A DNA stretch of 64,000 nt from DASPWW01 sp963803425 (lineage in GTDB: Bacteria; Actinomycetota; Thermoleophilia; Solirubrobacterales; 70-9), in the NCBI GenBank assembly GCA_963803425.1, contig CAWDMA010000001.1, positions 744,001-808,000 on the forward strand, written 5' to 3'. Under the pieces are notes generated by a model that was not told where the DNA came from, did no database searches, and saw only the letters and a program-made list of their open reading frames with translations. Position numbers and translations under genes: made by a program. Shown here piece by piece: positions 38,485 to 46,709 of the stretch (position 1 is its first letter; each line of letters starts with the position of its first letter).

Positions 38485-38505
38485 CGCCCGCCTTTTCGGC
38501 GGGCG
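38485..38505. terminator. 8-bp GC hairpin after the NERD helicase gene
   Basis: CGCCCGCC, a five-base loop (TTTTC) and GGCGGGCG at 38485-38505. On the plus strand it is followed by the T-rich ATTTGTGTCTT. It lies just past the NERD helicase stop (38515), so it probably separates that gene from the small gene downstream. Confidence 0.5.
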
Positions 38506-38514
38506 ATTTGTGTC

Positions 38515-40168
38515 TTAATCAGTGGGCGACGGCGGCGCCACGATCACACAGTGGTTCTTGGCGCGCGAGATGCCCACGTACAGCTGCCGTCCATCGTCTC
38601 GTCGTCGAGATCCTCGAGCTCGCAGAGGATCGACGACCGGCGACTCGAGCCCCTTGAAGCCGCGGATCGAGGAGAACCGGACGTACTTGCCGGTTGGCTT
38701 GTACTCCCTCGTGTACTTGAAACGCCCAGCACCGGCATTCGCCACCTCGGAGTTGCCCATCCCGTGGGACGAGAGCACGACGATGTCCTGCGGGCGGAAT
38801 CTCCTCCTCGTTGCACAGGCGCTCGATCGTCGCTGCGACGCTCGGCGGGCTGGTCGTCGGTGTGGATCAGCTCGACGTCGCGACCGTCGGGCCCGAGGAT
38901 CTCGGGCACGACCTCGCCCTTGTACTTCTTGTGGACCTCGCGCGCGATCTGCCTGGGTGTTGCGGCAGTTCGCGTCGAGGTCGTAGCGCATGAATCCCTC
39001 GGGCGGGTCGAGCTTGATGTCGTAGACGTCCTGGTTGTCGTCCATGAACAGCCACACCGGATCGCTGGTCGGGTTCGCGGAGAGACACTGAACAGTGCTT
39101 CCAACCAGTCCGCGTACAGGTCCTGGGCCTCGTCGACGACCAGCGCGTCGAACTGCGGACCCAGCTTCTCGGTCGCCTCGATCAGGTTGAGCGGAAGTTC
39201 CTCTCGCCAGTAGCTCGGGGGCAGGCCTCGCTCGTTCGTGCTCGGCAACTTGATCCCCGGCCTGGCCGGCGAGCGCGGTGCAGAGGCCGTGAAAGGTGTG
39301 GAACGTGACGCCGGAGCGGCCCTCGCGCTCGCGAAGATGGTCGCGGAGCGCCCGGTTGAAGCACACGAACAGCGACTCGCGGCCGTCGCGTGCGAAGCGC
39401 TTCGCCTGCTCGACCGCGAGCATCGTCTTGCCGGATCCCGCGCAGCCGCGGACGAGCATGCGCGGGTTCCGGCCGAGGCGGCTGAGCAGCTCCGCCTGTC
39501 GGTGGGTGAGGGTGATCAGCTCCTCCTCCTCGTCGAGGAATCGCGCCGCCATCGGGACCTCGATCCGGACGTCGGGTGCCAGCAGCTCGCGGAGCGTTCG
39601 CGGCGAGCTCGCCGCGGGCGGCGCGCTTGTCGTCGCGCCCGCGGTGGTAGGCGAGCACGCGCTTGATCGCATCCGTCGATGTCCTCGAGGTCGTTGCGGT
39701 CGAGGATGAGCTCGGCGCGGCGCGTCGGGGGCGAGCGACGAGCTTGTGGACGGTGATGTCGGGAAAGCAGACCGCGTGCGTGATGAGGAGCTTCTCCTTC
39801 CAGCCTTCGGAATGCCGCCGAGCTGGCGCTCCAGGTCGTAGCGATGGTCAAGCGCCTGCTGGAACGGGTCCTTGATCTGCTTGCGCTCGCCGTCCTCCAG
39901 CCGGAACCACGTCGCCGTGGCTGGCACTCGATCCCGCCGCCCTTCACCTCGAGGCAGAGGATCGCCCTGTCCGGGTGGCAGAGGACGAAGTCGATCTCGC
40001 CGTCGTCGGCGCCCCGGTCCGTCGCGGTGCGATCCAGCTCACCGAGTGGAACACGTCCCAGTTGTCGTCCAGGGCGTCGCGGAGCGCCTCGAACACGCGC
40101 TTCTCGCCCTTGCTCTTGAGATCGGGCTCGTAGAGCGTTCGGGGGTACATGTTGGCCACGACCGCCAT
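38515..40168 (-). CDS. NERD-domain UvrD-like helicase (frameshifted)
   Basis: ATG 40168 lies directly behind GGAGG. The N-terminal nuclease-related domain (NERD) reads YEPDLKSKGEKRVFEALRDA, then after a shift GEIDFVLCHPDRAILCLEVK. The helicase part has motif I LVRGCAGSGKTMLAVEQAKR (~39420-39480), LFVCFNRALRDHLRE, and motif II FDALVVDEAQDLYADW (~39110-39150), and ends with LYVGISRAKNHCVIVA. About 550 residues if repaired; at least six frame changes. NERD-UvrD proteins are found near defence and conjugation genes and probably process DNA ends. Same strand as the five-gene operon but separated from it by a hairpin. Confidence 0.75.
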
Positions 40169-40266
40169 CCTCCATTCCCTTGGCGTCCGGTGCAAGGGAG
40201 CAGCCGCCCCGTTGGGCGCTGTCCGGTGTCAGGTGGGATGGCCGGCGGGCGACTCTGTATGTAGAG

Positions 40267-40943
40267 ATGAAGGTCACCCGCACGCCCTCCGAATCAGCTA
40301 CGACGTCGACACGGACATCCTGATCGCGCTCGAGTACGGCGGTGTGATCGACTGCACGCCCCAGGAGTGCTTCGTGCCCCTCAGCGAGTGGTTCGCGTTC
40401 GCGCTTCGCGACCTCGGCGGTCCGGTGAGGGGGTTCGTTGCCGAGGAGGTGTCGCAACACGACCCGGACGAGCTGTCCGGGGCCGTCTGGGACGGCCCGC
40501 GATTCGACGTGCCGACGCTCGGCCTGAAGCGCGTGACGGCGGGGGAGATCCTGCTACCAGCCGATGTGGCCTTCCAGACCTCGACTGCCGACGTGAAGTG
40601 CTTCGACCTTGCGGTCTCGAAGGAGGATCCGGACGAGGCCGAGCGCATATGGCGCTCCTGCCTCCAGATCGGAGAGATGAAGGCGCACTTCGGGCTCGGC
40701 TACACGCTGTTCGAGCTGAAGCGCTACGACGAGGCGTACAACCACCTGCGCTTCTACCCGACGCTGTGCCCGCACAACGCGTGGGCGTGGTGCTGGTACG
40801 GGAAGGCGGCGCAGGCGATCGGCGAGTTCGCCGAGGCCCGCCGCGCGTTCGCACGGGCGATCGAGTGCGAGGAGCGGGGCGGCGACGAGACCGAGGCAGG
40901 GAAGCTGCTTCGGGAGCTCGATTCGTCGGCGCGGGGTGCGTGA
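40267..40943 (+). CDS. TPR-containing protein with N-terminal DUF2283-like stretch (one frameshift)
   Basis: ATG 40267 (MKVTRTPS) is out of frame with the main text by one base near 40290. Repair gives RISYDVDTDILIALEYGGVI, then a ~100-residue unassigned domain, then tetratricopeptide-like repeats (MKAHFGLGYTLFELKRYDEA, YNHLRF, AWCWYGKAAQAIGEFAEARR). The total is ~225 residues, cytoplasmic. The stop overlaps the next gene's GTG by four bases. The role is unknown; TPR parts suggest protein binding. Confidence 0.6.
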
Positions 40944-41281
40944 GCCGGCTGATGGCGTTCACGGACGACGATGCCCGCTCCTACATCGCCGCGGTCCGGT
41001 GGCAGTTCGCGAAGACGATGCCCAAGTGGCCGCACGAGTACACCGTGCGGAAGTGGCGACCGGAGTTGGAGCCGCAGTTCGTCGGATTCGTGGAGCTGAT
41101 CCGCGGCGAGGGCGTAGTGAAGCCGTGGCCGCGTGATGCGGCGAAGCCCCGTTACCGTCTCACCTACCTGGAGCTCGATGGCCGGGAGTACTGGACGATG
41201 GGGGCGCCGATCCCCGAGACGACCGTGATCAACCGGGCCGTGCCCACGCCGGCGCCGGCGACCTTCGAGCTCAAGCGGTGA
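40940..41281 (+). CDS. Small conserved protein of unknown function
   Basis: A 113-residue protein. GTG 40940 overlaps the upstream stop (GTGA). The text WQFAKTMPKWPHEYTVRKWR, FVGFVELIRGEG, YRLTYLELDGREYWTMG and TTVINRA looks like a conserved family of soluble proteins seen in many bacteria and phages. No catalytic motif is known to me. It is coupled to the TPR gene and overlaps the end of the convergent GGCT gene by 11 bases. Confidence 0.65.
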   Translation: MSRLMAFTDDDARSYIAAVRWQFAKTMPKWPHEYTVRKWRPELEPQFVGFVELIRGEGVVKPWPRDAAKPRYRLTYLELDGREYWTMGAPIPETTVINRAVPTPAPATFELKR

Positions 41282-41786
41282 ACCCGGACCGCCGGTTGGT
41301 CGGGGCGACGGCCCGGAGCCGCTTCCGCCCGTCCGGGACGTAGTCCTCGACGCCGGCGGCCGCGAGCTCCGCCTTCGTCTCCTCGACGGCCTGGAACAGC
41401 TCCGCCTGCGGGAGCCCCCAGTCCGCGTAGCCCGCCTGGATGCAGACGAGGTACCAGTCCGACGGCAGGCCCATGTAGGAGCGGTCCGTCATCACGTAGG
41501 TCATCGCGGGGCGGGTGCCCTCGGCGGTCTCGACCTCGGCCGTGCGGCGCCGATACATGATTGGCGCCCCCTCGTAGACGTCGAGGGCGCGTGCATCGTC
41601 CTCGGTCAGCTGCCACAGCCCGCCGTGCACGGCGCGGTCGGGCGCCGGCTCGATGTCGGCGACGCCGCGGAAGGTGAGCCGCCATCCGGCGAGGCGCGCC
41701 GAGCGCTCGGGGTGGGCATCGGGGCAGCGCCCGCTCATCGCGCCGACGTCGAGGTTCGACCCGTACGCGAAGTAGGCGATGCTCAC
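41271..41786 (-). CDS. Gamma-glutamylcyclotransferase-like protein
   Basis: A 171-residue GGCT/AIG2-fold protein from GTG 41786 (GTGA overlap with the upstream gene). Seen: IAYFAYGSNLDVGAMSGRCP (substrate-binding YGS loop), RLAGWRLTFRG, and ALDVYEGAPIMYRRR with the probable catalytic Glu. Such enzymes release 5-oxoproline from gamma-glutamyl amino acids or amines. The C-terminal ~30 residues (GVEDYVPDGRKRLRAVAPTN) are extra. Confidence 0.82.
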   Translation of the reverse strand: MSIAYFAYGSNLDVGAMSGRCPDAHPERSARLAGWRLTFRGVADIEPAPDRAVHGGLWQLTEDDARALDVYEGAPIMYRRRTAEVETAEGTRPAMTYVMTDRSYMGLPSDWYLVCIQAGYADWGLPQAELFQAVEETKAELAAAGVEDYVPDGRKRLRAVAPTNRRSGFTA

Positions 41787-42093
41787 GGGCGCAGCTCGGC
41801 CTCGAACCGCACGGCCTGCCGGCGCGGATCTCGGCGAGCTCGGGGTCCGGGTCCTCGACGATCTCCATCGCGCTGAGCACGGTCTCGGATGCGACCCGGC
41901 CGGTGTCGGCCGTCCGCGCCAGGAAGACCTCCACATCGGCGTTGCCGTCGCGGTCGGCGACGACCACGTAGGCCAGGTCGTCCCCGACCGGCGAGAGGAC
42001 GATCCCGAGCGGCTTCGCGCCGGGTGCGGGGTCGTTCCAGCGCACGAAGGTGCCGAGTCTAAGTGTCCTGGTGTTGCGTCGCCCTGGGGTCAC
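41783..42093 (-). CDS. Small uncharacterised protein coupled to GGCT (one frameshift)
   Basis: About 103 residues. ATG 42093 starts MTPGRRNTRTLRLGTFVRWN, continues PAPGAKPLGIVLSPVGDDLA, YVVVADRDGNADVEVFLART and VLSAMEIVEDPDPELAEIR. A one-base shift near 41822 then gives RQAVRFEAELRP and a stop that overlaps the GGCT start (GTGA). It looks like a small beta-barrel domain with no known family. Coupling suggests it works with the cyclotransferase. Confidence 0.5.
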
Positions 42094-42168
42094 GCTTCAC
42101 TAGGTCGATCGGGCGTCGCGATTTCTGACACTACGGCGACGGCTCGGACGTCGCGCGCGACGACGACG

Positions 42169-42540
42169 TCAGCACTTCTCGATCTCCGCGGGCGTGTCGG
42201 CGCGGTCTAGGCAGTCGGCCGTCGAGCTGAGCTCGTTGGTGGCGTCGGAGACGATCGCGTATCCCACACACCCCAGCCCGAAGGCCGCGAGCCCGAGCAC
42301 CGCCGCCCAGGTCGCCATCGTCTTGCGGCCGAGCTCGGGGTTGCGGCCGGCGCGGCGCCGGGCGACGAGCCCGAGCACAAGTCCCGCGATTCCGCCGGCC
42401 CACGCGATCCAGAACAGGATCGGGATCAGGCCGAGCACCAGCCCGATCAGGGCGAGCGTCAGCGCCACAGCGGCCATCGTGTTGGTCTGGCGCTCGACGT
42501 AGACGACGCGGTCAGGCTTCTCGGACTGGTCCTCGTGCAT
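42169..42540 (-). CDS. DUF4190-like membrane protein
   Basis: A 123-residue protein; ATG 42540 follows GGAGAGGGAGCC. Residues ~20-70 hold two membrane helices of the DUF4190 type (VALTLALIGLVLGLIPILFW; GGIAGLVLGLVARRRAG), then a third (MATWAAVLGLAAFGLGCVGY). The C-terminus is extracytoplasmic and ends DTPAEIEKC. Function unknown. Confidence 0.7.
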   Translation of the reverse strand: MHEDQSEKPDRVVYVERQTNTMAAVALTLALIGLVLGLIPILFWIAWAGGIAGLVLGLVARRRAGRNPELGRKTMATWAAVLGLAAFGLGCVGYAIVSDATNELSSTADCLDRADTPAEIEKC

Positions 42541-42572
42541 GGCTCCCTCTCCTCCCACGCCCATCGATCCGG

Positions 42573-43558
42573 TCAGAGTCGGCGGCGCCTCGAGGGCCGC
42601 GCGACGCGGCCGCCGGAATTGCCGTTCGTCTCGGGGAACGCGGTCAGCTGGATCAGCTCGTCGTCGAGGACGAGGCCAGAGCCGGCGACCGTGTCCGTCT
42701 CGAACCGGGCCGCCTCGCCGAGCCCCACGCTCGGTGCGCGCTGAGCGGGGATCGACTCGCAGGCGAGCCGCGCGAAACGGCTCGCCGAGTCGCGGTCGCC
42801 GGGCGTCTCTTCGTCGCCGTCCAGCGAGTCGAGCGCGTAGCCGCGCAGGAGGCGATCGTGGAGGGCCGAGTAGACCTCCGGCCGACTGACGTAGTCGAGC
42901 ACCTGGACCCGGCCCGCGTACGCGGCGATCGCGCCGAGCTGGCCGTCGTAGCACGGGATCCCGCGGCGGATCCGGTCGACGCCGTCCGTGCGATGCGCGT
43001 AGATGTCCCGCATCGCGCCGGTGTCCGAGGCGACGCCGTCGGTGCCGGCGCGGGCGTCAAGCGCGTGCCAGACGTCCGCCTGGTCGGCGCGCGCCGGACC
43101 GCCGGCCGCGGCGGCGGCTCGCGCCTGGCGCGCCTTCTCCCGGCGCAGGCGCGGGTACGCCGCTTGAGGGAGGGCTCGAACGACTCCTCGTGGCGGGCTC
43201 CGTCCCAGCGCCCCGCCTCGACACAGCTGACCGGGATCTTCAGGGAGGCGCCGGCCGCGACCAGGACCGAGACGTCGAGCGTCCGGTCCTGCTGCGCGCC
43301 GGCGAGCTCCTCGCCCTCGAACAGGAGAACGGTGTGCCCGGTGGGGTTGTCGACGATCAGGTCGTTGACGGACGCGTGCCCGTCGAGCTCACGGACCTGC
43401 GCTCCGTGCTCGCGGGCATCCGAGAACGCGAGGTAGTCCGCAGTCGGCGCCGGGCCGAACAGCGGGAAGACGGTCAGCGGGCCGGCGACGTCCGGGTCGC
43501 CGACCCGCATTTCCTCGACGAGGAAGGTGGTGGAAGCGGCTGAAGTTTCGGTTGACAT
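42573..43558 (-). CDS. ARPP-1 domain protein (one frameshift)
   Basis: ATG 43558 opens MSTETSAASTTFLVEEMRVG and then GPLTVFPLFGPAPTADYLAF, VLLFEGEELAGAQQDRTLDV, SVLVAAGASLKIPVSCVEAG. This closely matches the ARPP-1 domain (named for association with ARG and rhodanese-phosphatase genes). The frame changes between ~43165 and 43020, and the second part (IPCYDGQLGAIAAYAGRVQV, SVGLGEAARFE) ends at 42573; ~328 residues if repaired. Function is unknown. It is divergent from the riboswitch-controlled gene. Confidence 0.68.
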
Positions 43559-43635
43559 GCCCCGTTGGTCGCGGGGTGGGGCCGAAACCTGACATCGCCG
43601 ACAGCGCGGCCGGCGCGTGGTACCGTCGTCGCCGT

Positions 43636-43725
43636 TCATCCATCAAGAGCGGGTGAGGGATCCGGCCCTGCGACCCCGCGCCAACCGGCCGCGAGGCACG
43701 GTGGCAACGCCGGAACCGATGGAGG
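43636..43725 (+). promoter_or_regulatory. SAM-clan riboswitch (SAM-I/IV type)
   Basis: The leader holds the S-box core in order: CCATC (P1 5' arm, 43640-43644), CAAGAG, GCGGGTGAGGGA, GGCCC, ACCCCGC (closing P2), CAACC, a GC stem, then GGTGGCAACGCC and GATGG (P1 3' arm, 43718-43722). GCGGG pairs with CCCGC and GGG with CCC. The ribosome-binding GGAGG (43721-43725) shares two bases with the P1 3' arm, so SAM binding could hide it and switch off translation. SAM-I, SAM-IV and I/IV variants share this core; which one applies needs a covariance search. Confidence 0.7.
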
Positions 43726-43734
43726 TGGTTCTCG

Positions 43735-44397
43735 ATGTCAACTGGGACGATCGCGTGGTTCACCCACGCCCCCGCCGACTACATGCTGGTGTTCAGGATG
43801 GACCGCGACGGGGAGCACGCGGTAGCGAGCGCGCGGTTCGACGATCCCGAGCTCGTCCGCGCGGCGACCGCGGCGGCCGAGGCGAACTCGATCGACGAGG
43901 ACGGGATGGGGCTGTGCGCGTACTGCACCGTCCCCGGGGAGGCCGACTCGGTGGTCGCCGGCTACCGGGACGCCGGCGCGTCGGAGACGTGGATCGAGCG
44001 CGGAACGGTCGCGTTCGTCGCGGTCGGCGACGGCTCCACCACGGATCGCGAAGCTGCCGGCAGGCGGCGCGACGTCGCCGCCCGGGTGGTCGTTTCCGAA
44101 GGTGGAGCCGGCCCGCGCTGCTACAGGCTCGCGAAGCAGTGCGCGGTCTGCGGGGAGTTCCTCGGGACGATCGACGTGATGCCGCAGGGCCCGATGCTGC
44201 TCGACACCAGGGAGCTGGCCTGTCGGTGCACGTCGATCCCGTGCCGCTACTGCGACGCGGGCTGGGTGCGACGCCCGCTGACCGAGCACCTCGATCCGGA
44301 GCGGCGCGCCGGGAGCGTGCCGTGGTTCGGGTACCTGGTCCCGTGCGGAGGGTGCCAGGTCGCCGGCCGCGGGCCGCGGGTGCAGATGTCGACGTGA
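43735..44397 (+). CDS. SAM-riboswitch-controlled protein with zinc-ribbon-like cysteines
   Basis: A 220-residue protein, ATG 43735, nine bases behind GGAGG. No family recognised. N-terminal ~120 residues: a compact acidic domain (IAWFTHAPADYMLVFRMDRD, then CAYCTVPGEADSVVAGYRDA). C-terminal ~90 residues: CAVCGE, CRCTSIPCRYC and CGGC, eight or more Cys in CxxC-like pairs suggesting two zinc sites. No methionine-biosynthesis motif is visible. Control by a SAM riboswitch points to SAM, methionine or sulfur metabolism. Confidence 0.7.
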   Translation: MSTGTIAWFTHAPADYMLVFRMDRDGEHAVASARFDDPELVRAATAAAEANSIDEDGMGLCAYCTVPGEADSVVAGYRDAGASETWIERGTVAFVAVGDGSTTDREAAGRRRDVAARVVVSEGGAGPRCYRLAKQCAVCGEFLGTIDVMPQGPMLLDTRELACRCTSIPCRYCDAGWVRRPLTEHLDPERRAGSVPWFGYLVPCGGCQVAGRGPRVQMST

Positions 44398-44508
44398 CGT
44401 TTCAGATTCGACTCACTTGACGCGCCACGTGTCACTTGTTGGCTGCTGTGATCCGGCCATGGTCGAGAATCGAACAGCAGCAGGACGGATGGCACAATTC
44501 GGATTGCA
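44398..44508. other. Intergenic region, no clear element
   Basis: A 111-base gap between two plus-strand genes. It is less GC-rich than its neighbours and includes TTGACG, but no matching -10 at proper distance was found. No hairpin with a T-run was seen. Confidence 0.3.
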
Positions 44509-44769
44509 ATGGCGCGTCGCACGATGAGCATGGCGGTTTCAGACCCGGTGGTGACCACCTATCGGTCCGACGAAGTGGGGGGAGAGCTGGCCGAGGCGAT
44601 CGCCCGCACCGGTGCCAAGGAAGGCGATGACCTGGTGATCGAGCAGCAGGGCGAGGAGGTCACGGTGCGTCGGGTGGTGCCCTTGCAGGCTGGGAGGGTC
44701 TACGGCCGGGACGAGTTCCTGGCTGCGTCTCGCGCGCTATTGCGGCTTGACCGCGTCACAGATCGCTAG
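44509..44769 (+). CDS. Small AbrB/antitoxin-like protein
   Basis: An 86-residue protein; ATG 44509, with other in-frame Met at 44524 and 44530. The central text GAKEGDDLVIEQQGEEVTVR resembles the swapped-hairpin beta pattern of AbrB/MazE-type DNA-binding proteins, with a helical C-terminus (GRDEFLAASRALLRLD). No toxin gene follows on the same strand. It converges with the ImmA/IrrE gene three bases further. Function is a guess. Confidence 0.45.
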   Translation: MARRTMSMAVSDPVVTTYRSDEVGGELAEAIARTGAKEGDDLVIEQQGEEVTVRRVVPLQAGRVYGRDEFLAASRALLRLDRVTDR

Positions 44770-44772
44770 CGG

Positions 44773-45330
44773 TCAGTCGTCAGCCCCAACCACGGCTTGC
44801 ATCCGCTTCCCCATCGCGGCGCCCGACGCGTCGAACAGATTGCACATCTCGGCGTGGTCGCCGAGGCGGTCGTAGTGCAGACGGATCAGGTGGGCGGGCA
44901 TCAGCAGGGCGGCGGCGAAGGCGCTCGCCTCCTCCTCGATGTCGGGGATCGCGGGGTCGTCGGCGGCCGGGTCCTCGTCGGGGTCGACGTTCGTGGAGCG
45001 GCAGAACAGCGACTGCTGCCCGGTGCGGTGCATCACCCAGTGGCCGAGCTCGTGGCCGATCGTGAAGCGGCGGCGGGGCGGCCACTGCCGGGCCTCGTCG
45101 GCGTTCACCCAGATCTCGCCGCGGCTCGCCAGGAGAAGTCCGGAGAGGGACTGGCCGGGGTCGAGCTCGGGGGCGCCGGGCGCCGCCGACATGTCCTCGA
45201 CGTCGCGGACGTACAGGCCGAAGCCGGTGTCGGCGATGTCCTCGATCGGGACCGGGAGGGACTCGCCGTCCCAGATCCACTCGGGGACGTCGGCGAGCAC
45301 TGCCTCTGCGCGGCGCTCGATCTCCTCCAC
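44773..45330 (-). CDS. ImmA/IrrE-type metallopeptidase
   Basis: A 185-residue peptidase from GTG 45330, ten bases behind the HTH gene's stop. The zinc motif RFTIGHELGHWVMHRTG (HExxH) is followed by EEEASAFAAALLMP (Glu ligand), the classic M78 pattern. Its N-terminal half (VPIEDIADTGFGLYV, LSGLLLASRGEIWVNA) is also typical. ImmA/IrrE peptidases cleave HTH repressors, and here an HTH gene lies immediately upstream, so the pair fits an induced-cleavage switch. Confidence 0.85.
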   Translation of the reverse strand: MEEIERRAEAVLADVPEWIWDGESLPVPIEDIADTGFGLYVRDVEDMSAAPGAPELDPGQSLSGLLLASRGEIWVNADEARQWPPRRRFTIGHELGHWVMHRTGQQSLFCRSTNVDPDEDPAADDPAIPDIEEEASAFAAALLMPAHLIRLHYDRLGDHAEMCNLFDASGAAMGKRMQAVVGADD

Positions 45331-45340
45331 GGGAGTGATC

Positions 45341-45910
45341 CTAGGCGCCGTCGCTCCCTCCCGTGAAGAGCTCGTCGACCTCGTCCGGGCCGGTCTCGCG
45401 CGCCTTGGCCCTGGCCGGCGCCGCCGCCGACTCCTCCGAGTAGGCGGGGTCCGGTCGCGCCGTCCGCGCGTACACCGTCCCCTCCTCGTCCTCGCCGACG
45501 TCCTCCGCCAGCGAGCGCCCGGCGCGGCGGAGCGCCTCCGCGGTCGTGCCGAGCACACCGGCGAGCGCCTCGAGCACCCGGTCCGATACTCCATCGGAGG
45601 GGAGGCGGCCCTGCTCCATCTGGTGGTAGTAGTCGCCGACCCGCTCAGCGCGGTCGCCGACCCCGAGTGCGTCGGCGAGCCTCGCGACCAGATCGTCGCG
45701 CATGATCTTCGCTCGATGACGGAGGCGCGGCAGCACCGCCGGCCACAGCCCCGACCGCCCGCGGAAGGAGCGGTCGAGCTCGTCGGTGAGCTTCTCGGCC
45801 GGGGAGCCGCGGAACGCGTCGGGATCCCAGCGGCGCAGCGGCGCATCGACGTAGTACGCGTCGATCAGATCCGCGAGCGCCTCGCGTTCGGCGCCCTCGA
45901 GCCGCCCCAC
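45341..45910 (-). CDS. HTH-type regulator, probable partner of the ImmA/IrrE peptidase
   Basis: A ~189-residue protein from GTG 45910 behind GGGAG. The open frame extends upstream to the sigma gene's stop without ATG/GTG, so a CTG start there is possible. The N-terminal half is helical. The middle has an XRE-like helix-turn-helix (MRDDLVARLADALGVGDRAE, then VGDYYHQMEQGRL and LEALAGVLGTTAEALRRAG). The C-terminus is acidic and disordered, a plausible peptidase target. It sits between the sigma factor and the peptidase. Confidence 0.65.
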   Translation of the reverse strand: MGRLEGAEREALADLIDAYYVDAPLRRWDPDAFRGSPAEKLTDELDRSFRGRSGLWPAVLPRLRHRAKIMRDDLVARLADALGVGDRAERVGDYYHQMEQGRLPSDGVSDRVLEALAGVLGTTAEALRRAGRSLAEDVGEDEEGTVYARTARPDPAYSEESAAAPARAKARETGPDEVDELFTGGSDGA

Positions 45911-45981
45911 GTACTCCCGCGGGTCGGGCGCCTCGCCGGCGAGGTCGGCGTCGACGAACTCGGCGAAGAGGCCGCTCGAGA

Positions 45982-46656
45982 TCAGCCATCGCCCCTGCTC
46001 TCGGCGTCCCTGCGCAGCTCGTCGAGGCGCTTCCGGAACCGGGAAAGGATCTGGTGGACATTGCTCTCGGTCATTGGGTCGCTCAGCTCGCCCGAAAGCT
46101 GATCATTCACCAGATCGGCTGTTTCCCGTGCAGGACGGCCTTCGAACCCGACGTGAGGTGATCCGGCGAGCTCGACGACTCTGCGGTGGGCCGGATTCAG
46201 CTCACCGAGCGCCTGGTCGACGATGCTGCGCTCGACGATCTCCTCGGTCGGATCCGGGAGCGAGCCCGACGGGCCCCATATGTCCTCGTCGTCCTCGTGC
46301 TCCCCGGGCAGCGGCTCGGTCTTCGGGCGGCGCTTCTGGGCCTCGTGGAAGTCCGCGACCCGTCGCCGCACGATCCGGCGCACCCACGCGGTGAACTCGG
46401 CCGGCGTGGTCCCGTCGAAGCTCGACTTGATCGCGCTCACGATCACCTCGCCGGCGATGTCGTCGACCGCCTCCGCGGGCGCGCTCCGCCACACCCAGAA
46501 CCTGATCCGGTCGTAGAAGCCGAACACGAGGATCCCGAGCGCCGTGCGCGCCTCGTCGTGGCGGCCGAGCTCGCGAGCCTCGTGGTGATAGGCGAGCAGC
46601 CTCTCGATCGGGAGGGCCGCCAGCTCGGTCTCGCTGATCGGACGGAAGTCGCTCAC
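45982..46656 (-). CDS. ECF-like RNA polymerase sigma factor
   Basis: A 224-residue protein from GTG 46656. Region 2 is visible as RIRFWVWRSAPAEAVDDIAG, EVIVSAIKSSFDGTTPAEFT and AWVRRIVRRRVADFHEAQKR. Region 4: IVDQALGELNPAHRRVVELA then RPARETADLVNDQL and ESNVHQILSRFRKRLDELRR. The insert between them is acidic. It is the first gene of the sigma > HTH > ImmA/IrrE unit and divergent from the vWA gene with a 53-base gap. Confidence 0.8.
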   Translation of the reverse strand: MSDFRPISETELAALPIERLLAYHHEARELGRHDEARTALGILVFGFYDRIRFWVWRSAPAEAVDDIAGEVIVSAIKSSFDGTTPAEFTAWVRRIVRRRVADFHEAQKRRPKTEPLPGEHEDDEDIWGPSGSLPDPTEEIVERSIVDQALGELNPAHRRVVELAGSPHVGFEGRPARETADLVNDQLSGELSDPMTESNVHQILSRFRKRLDELRRDAESRGDG

Positions 46657-46709
46657 GTGTCAGGAACCCGCCGTCCGTGACGACCGTGTCCGTGAGGAAA
46701 GGAGACGCA

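Noticed and set aside
21600..40300. Prophage or transposon as carrier of the island
   Set aside because: No integrase, transposase, structural phage gene, attachment repeats or tRNA were recognised at either edge.
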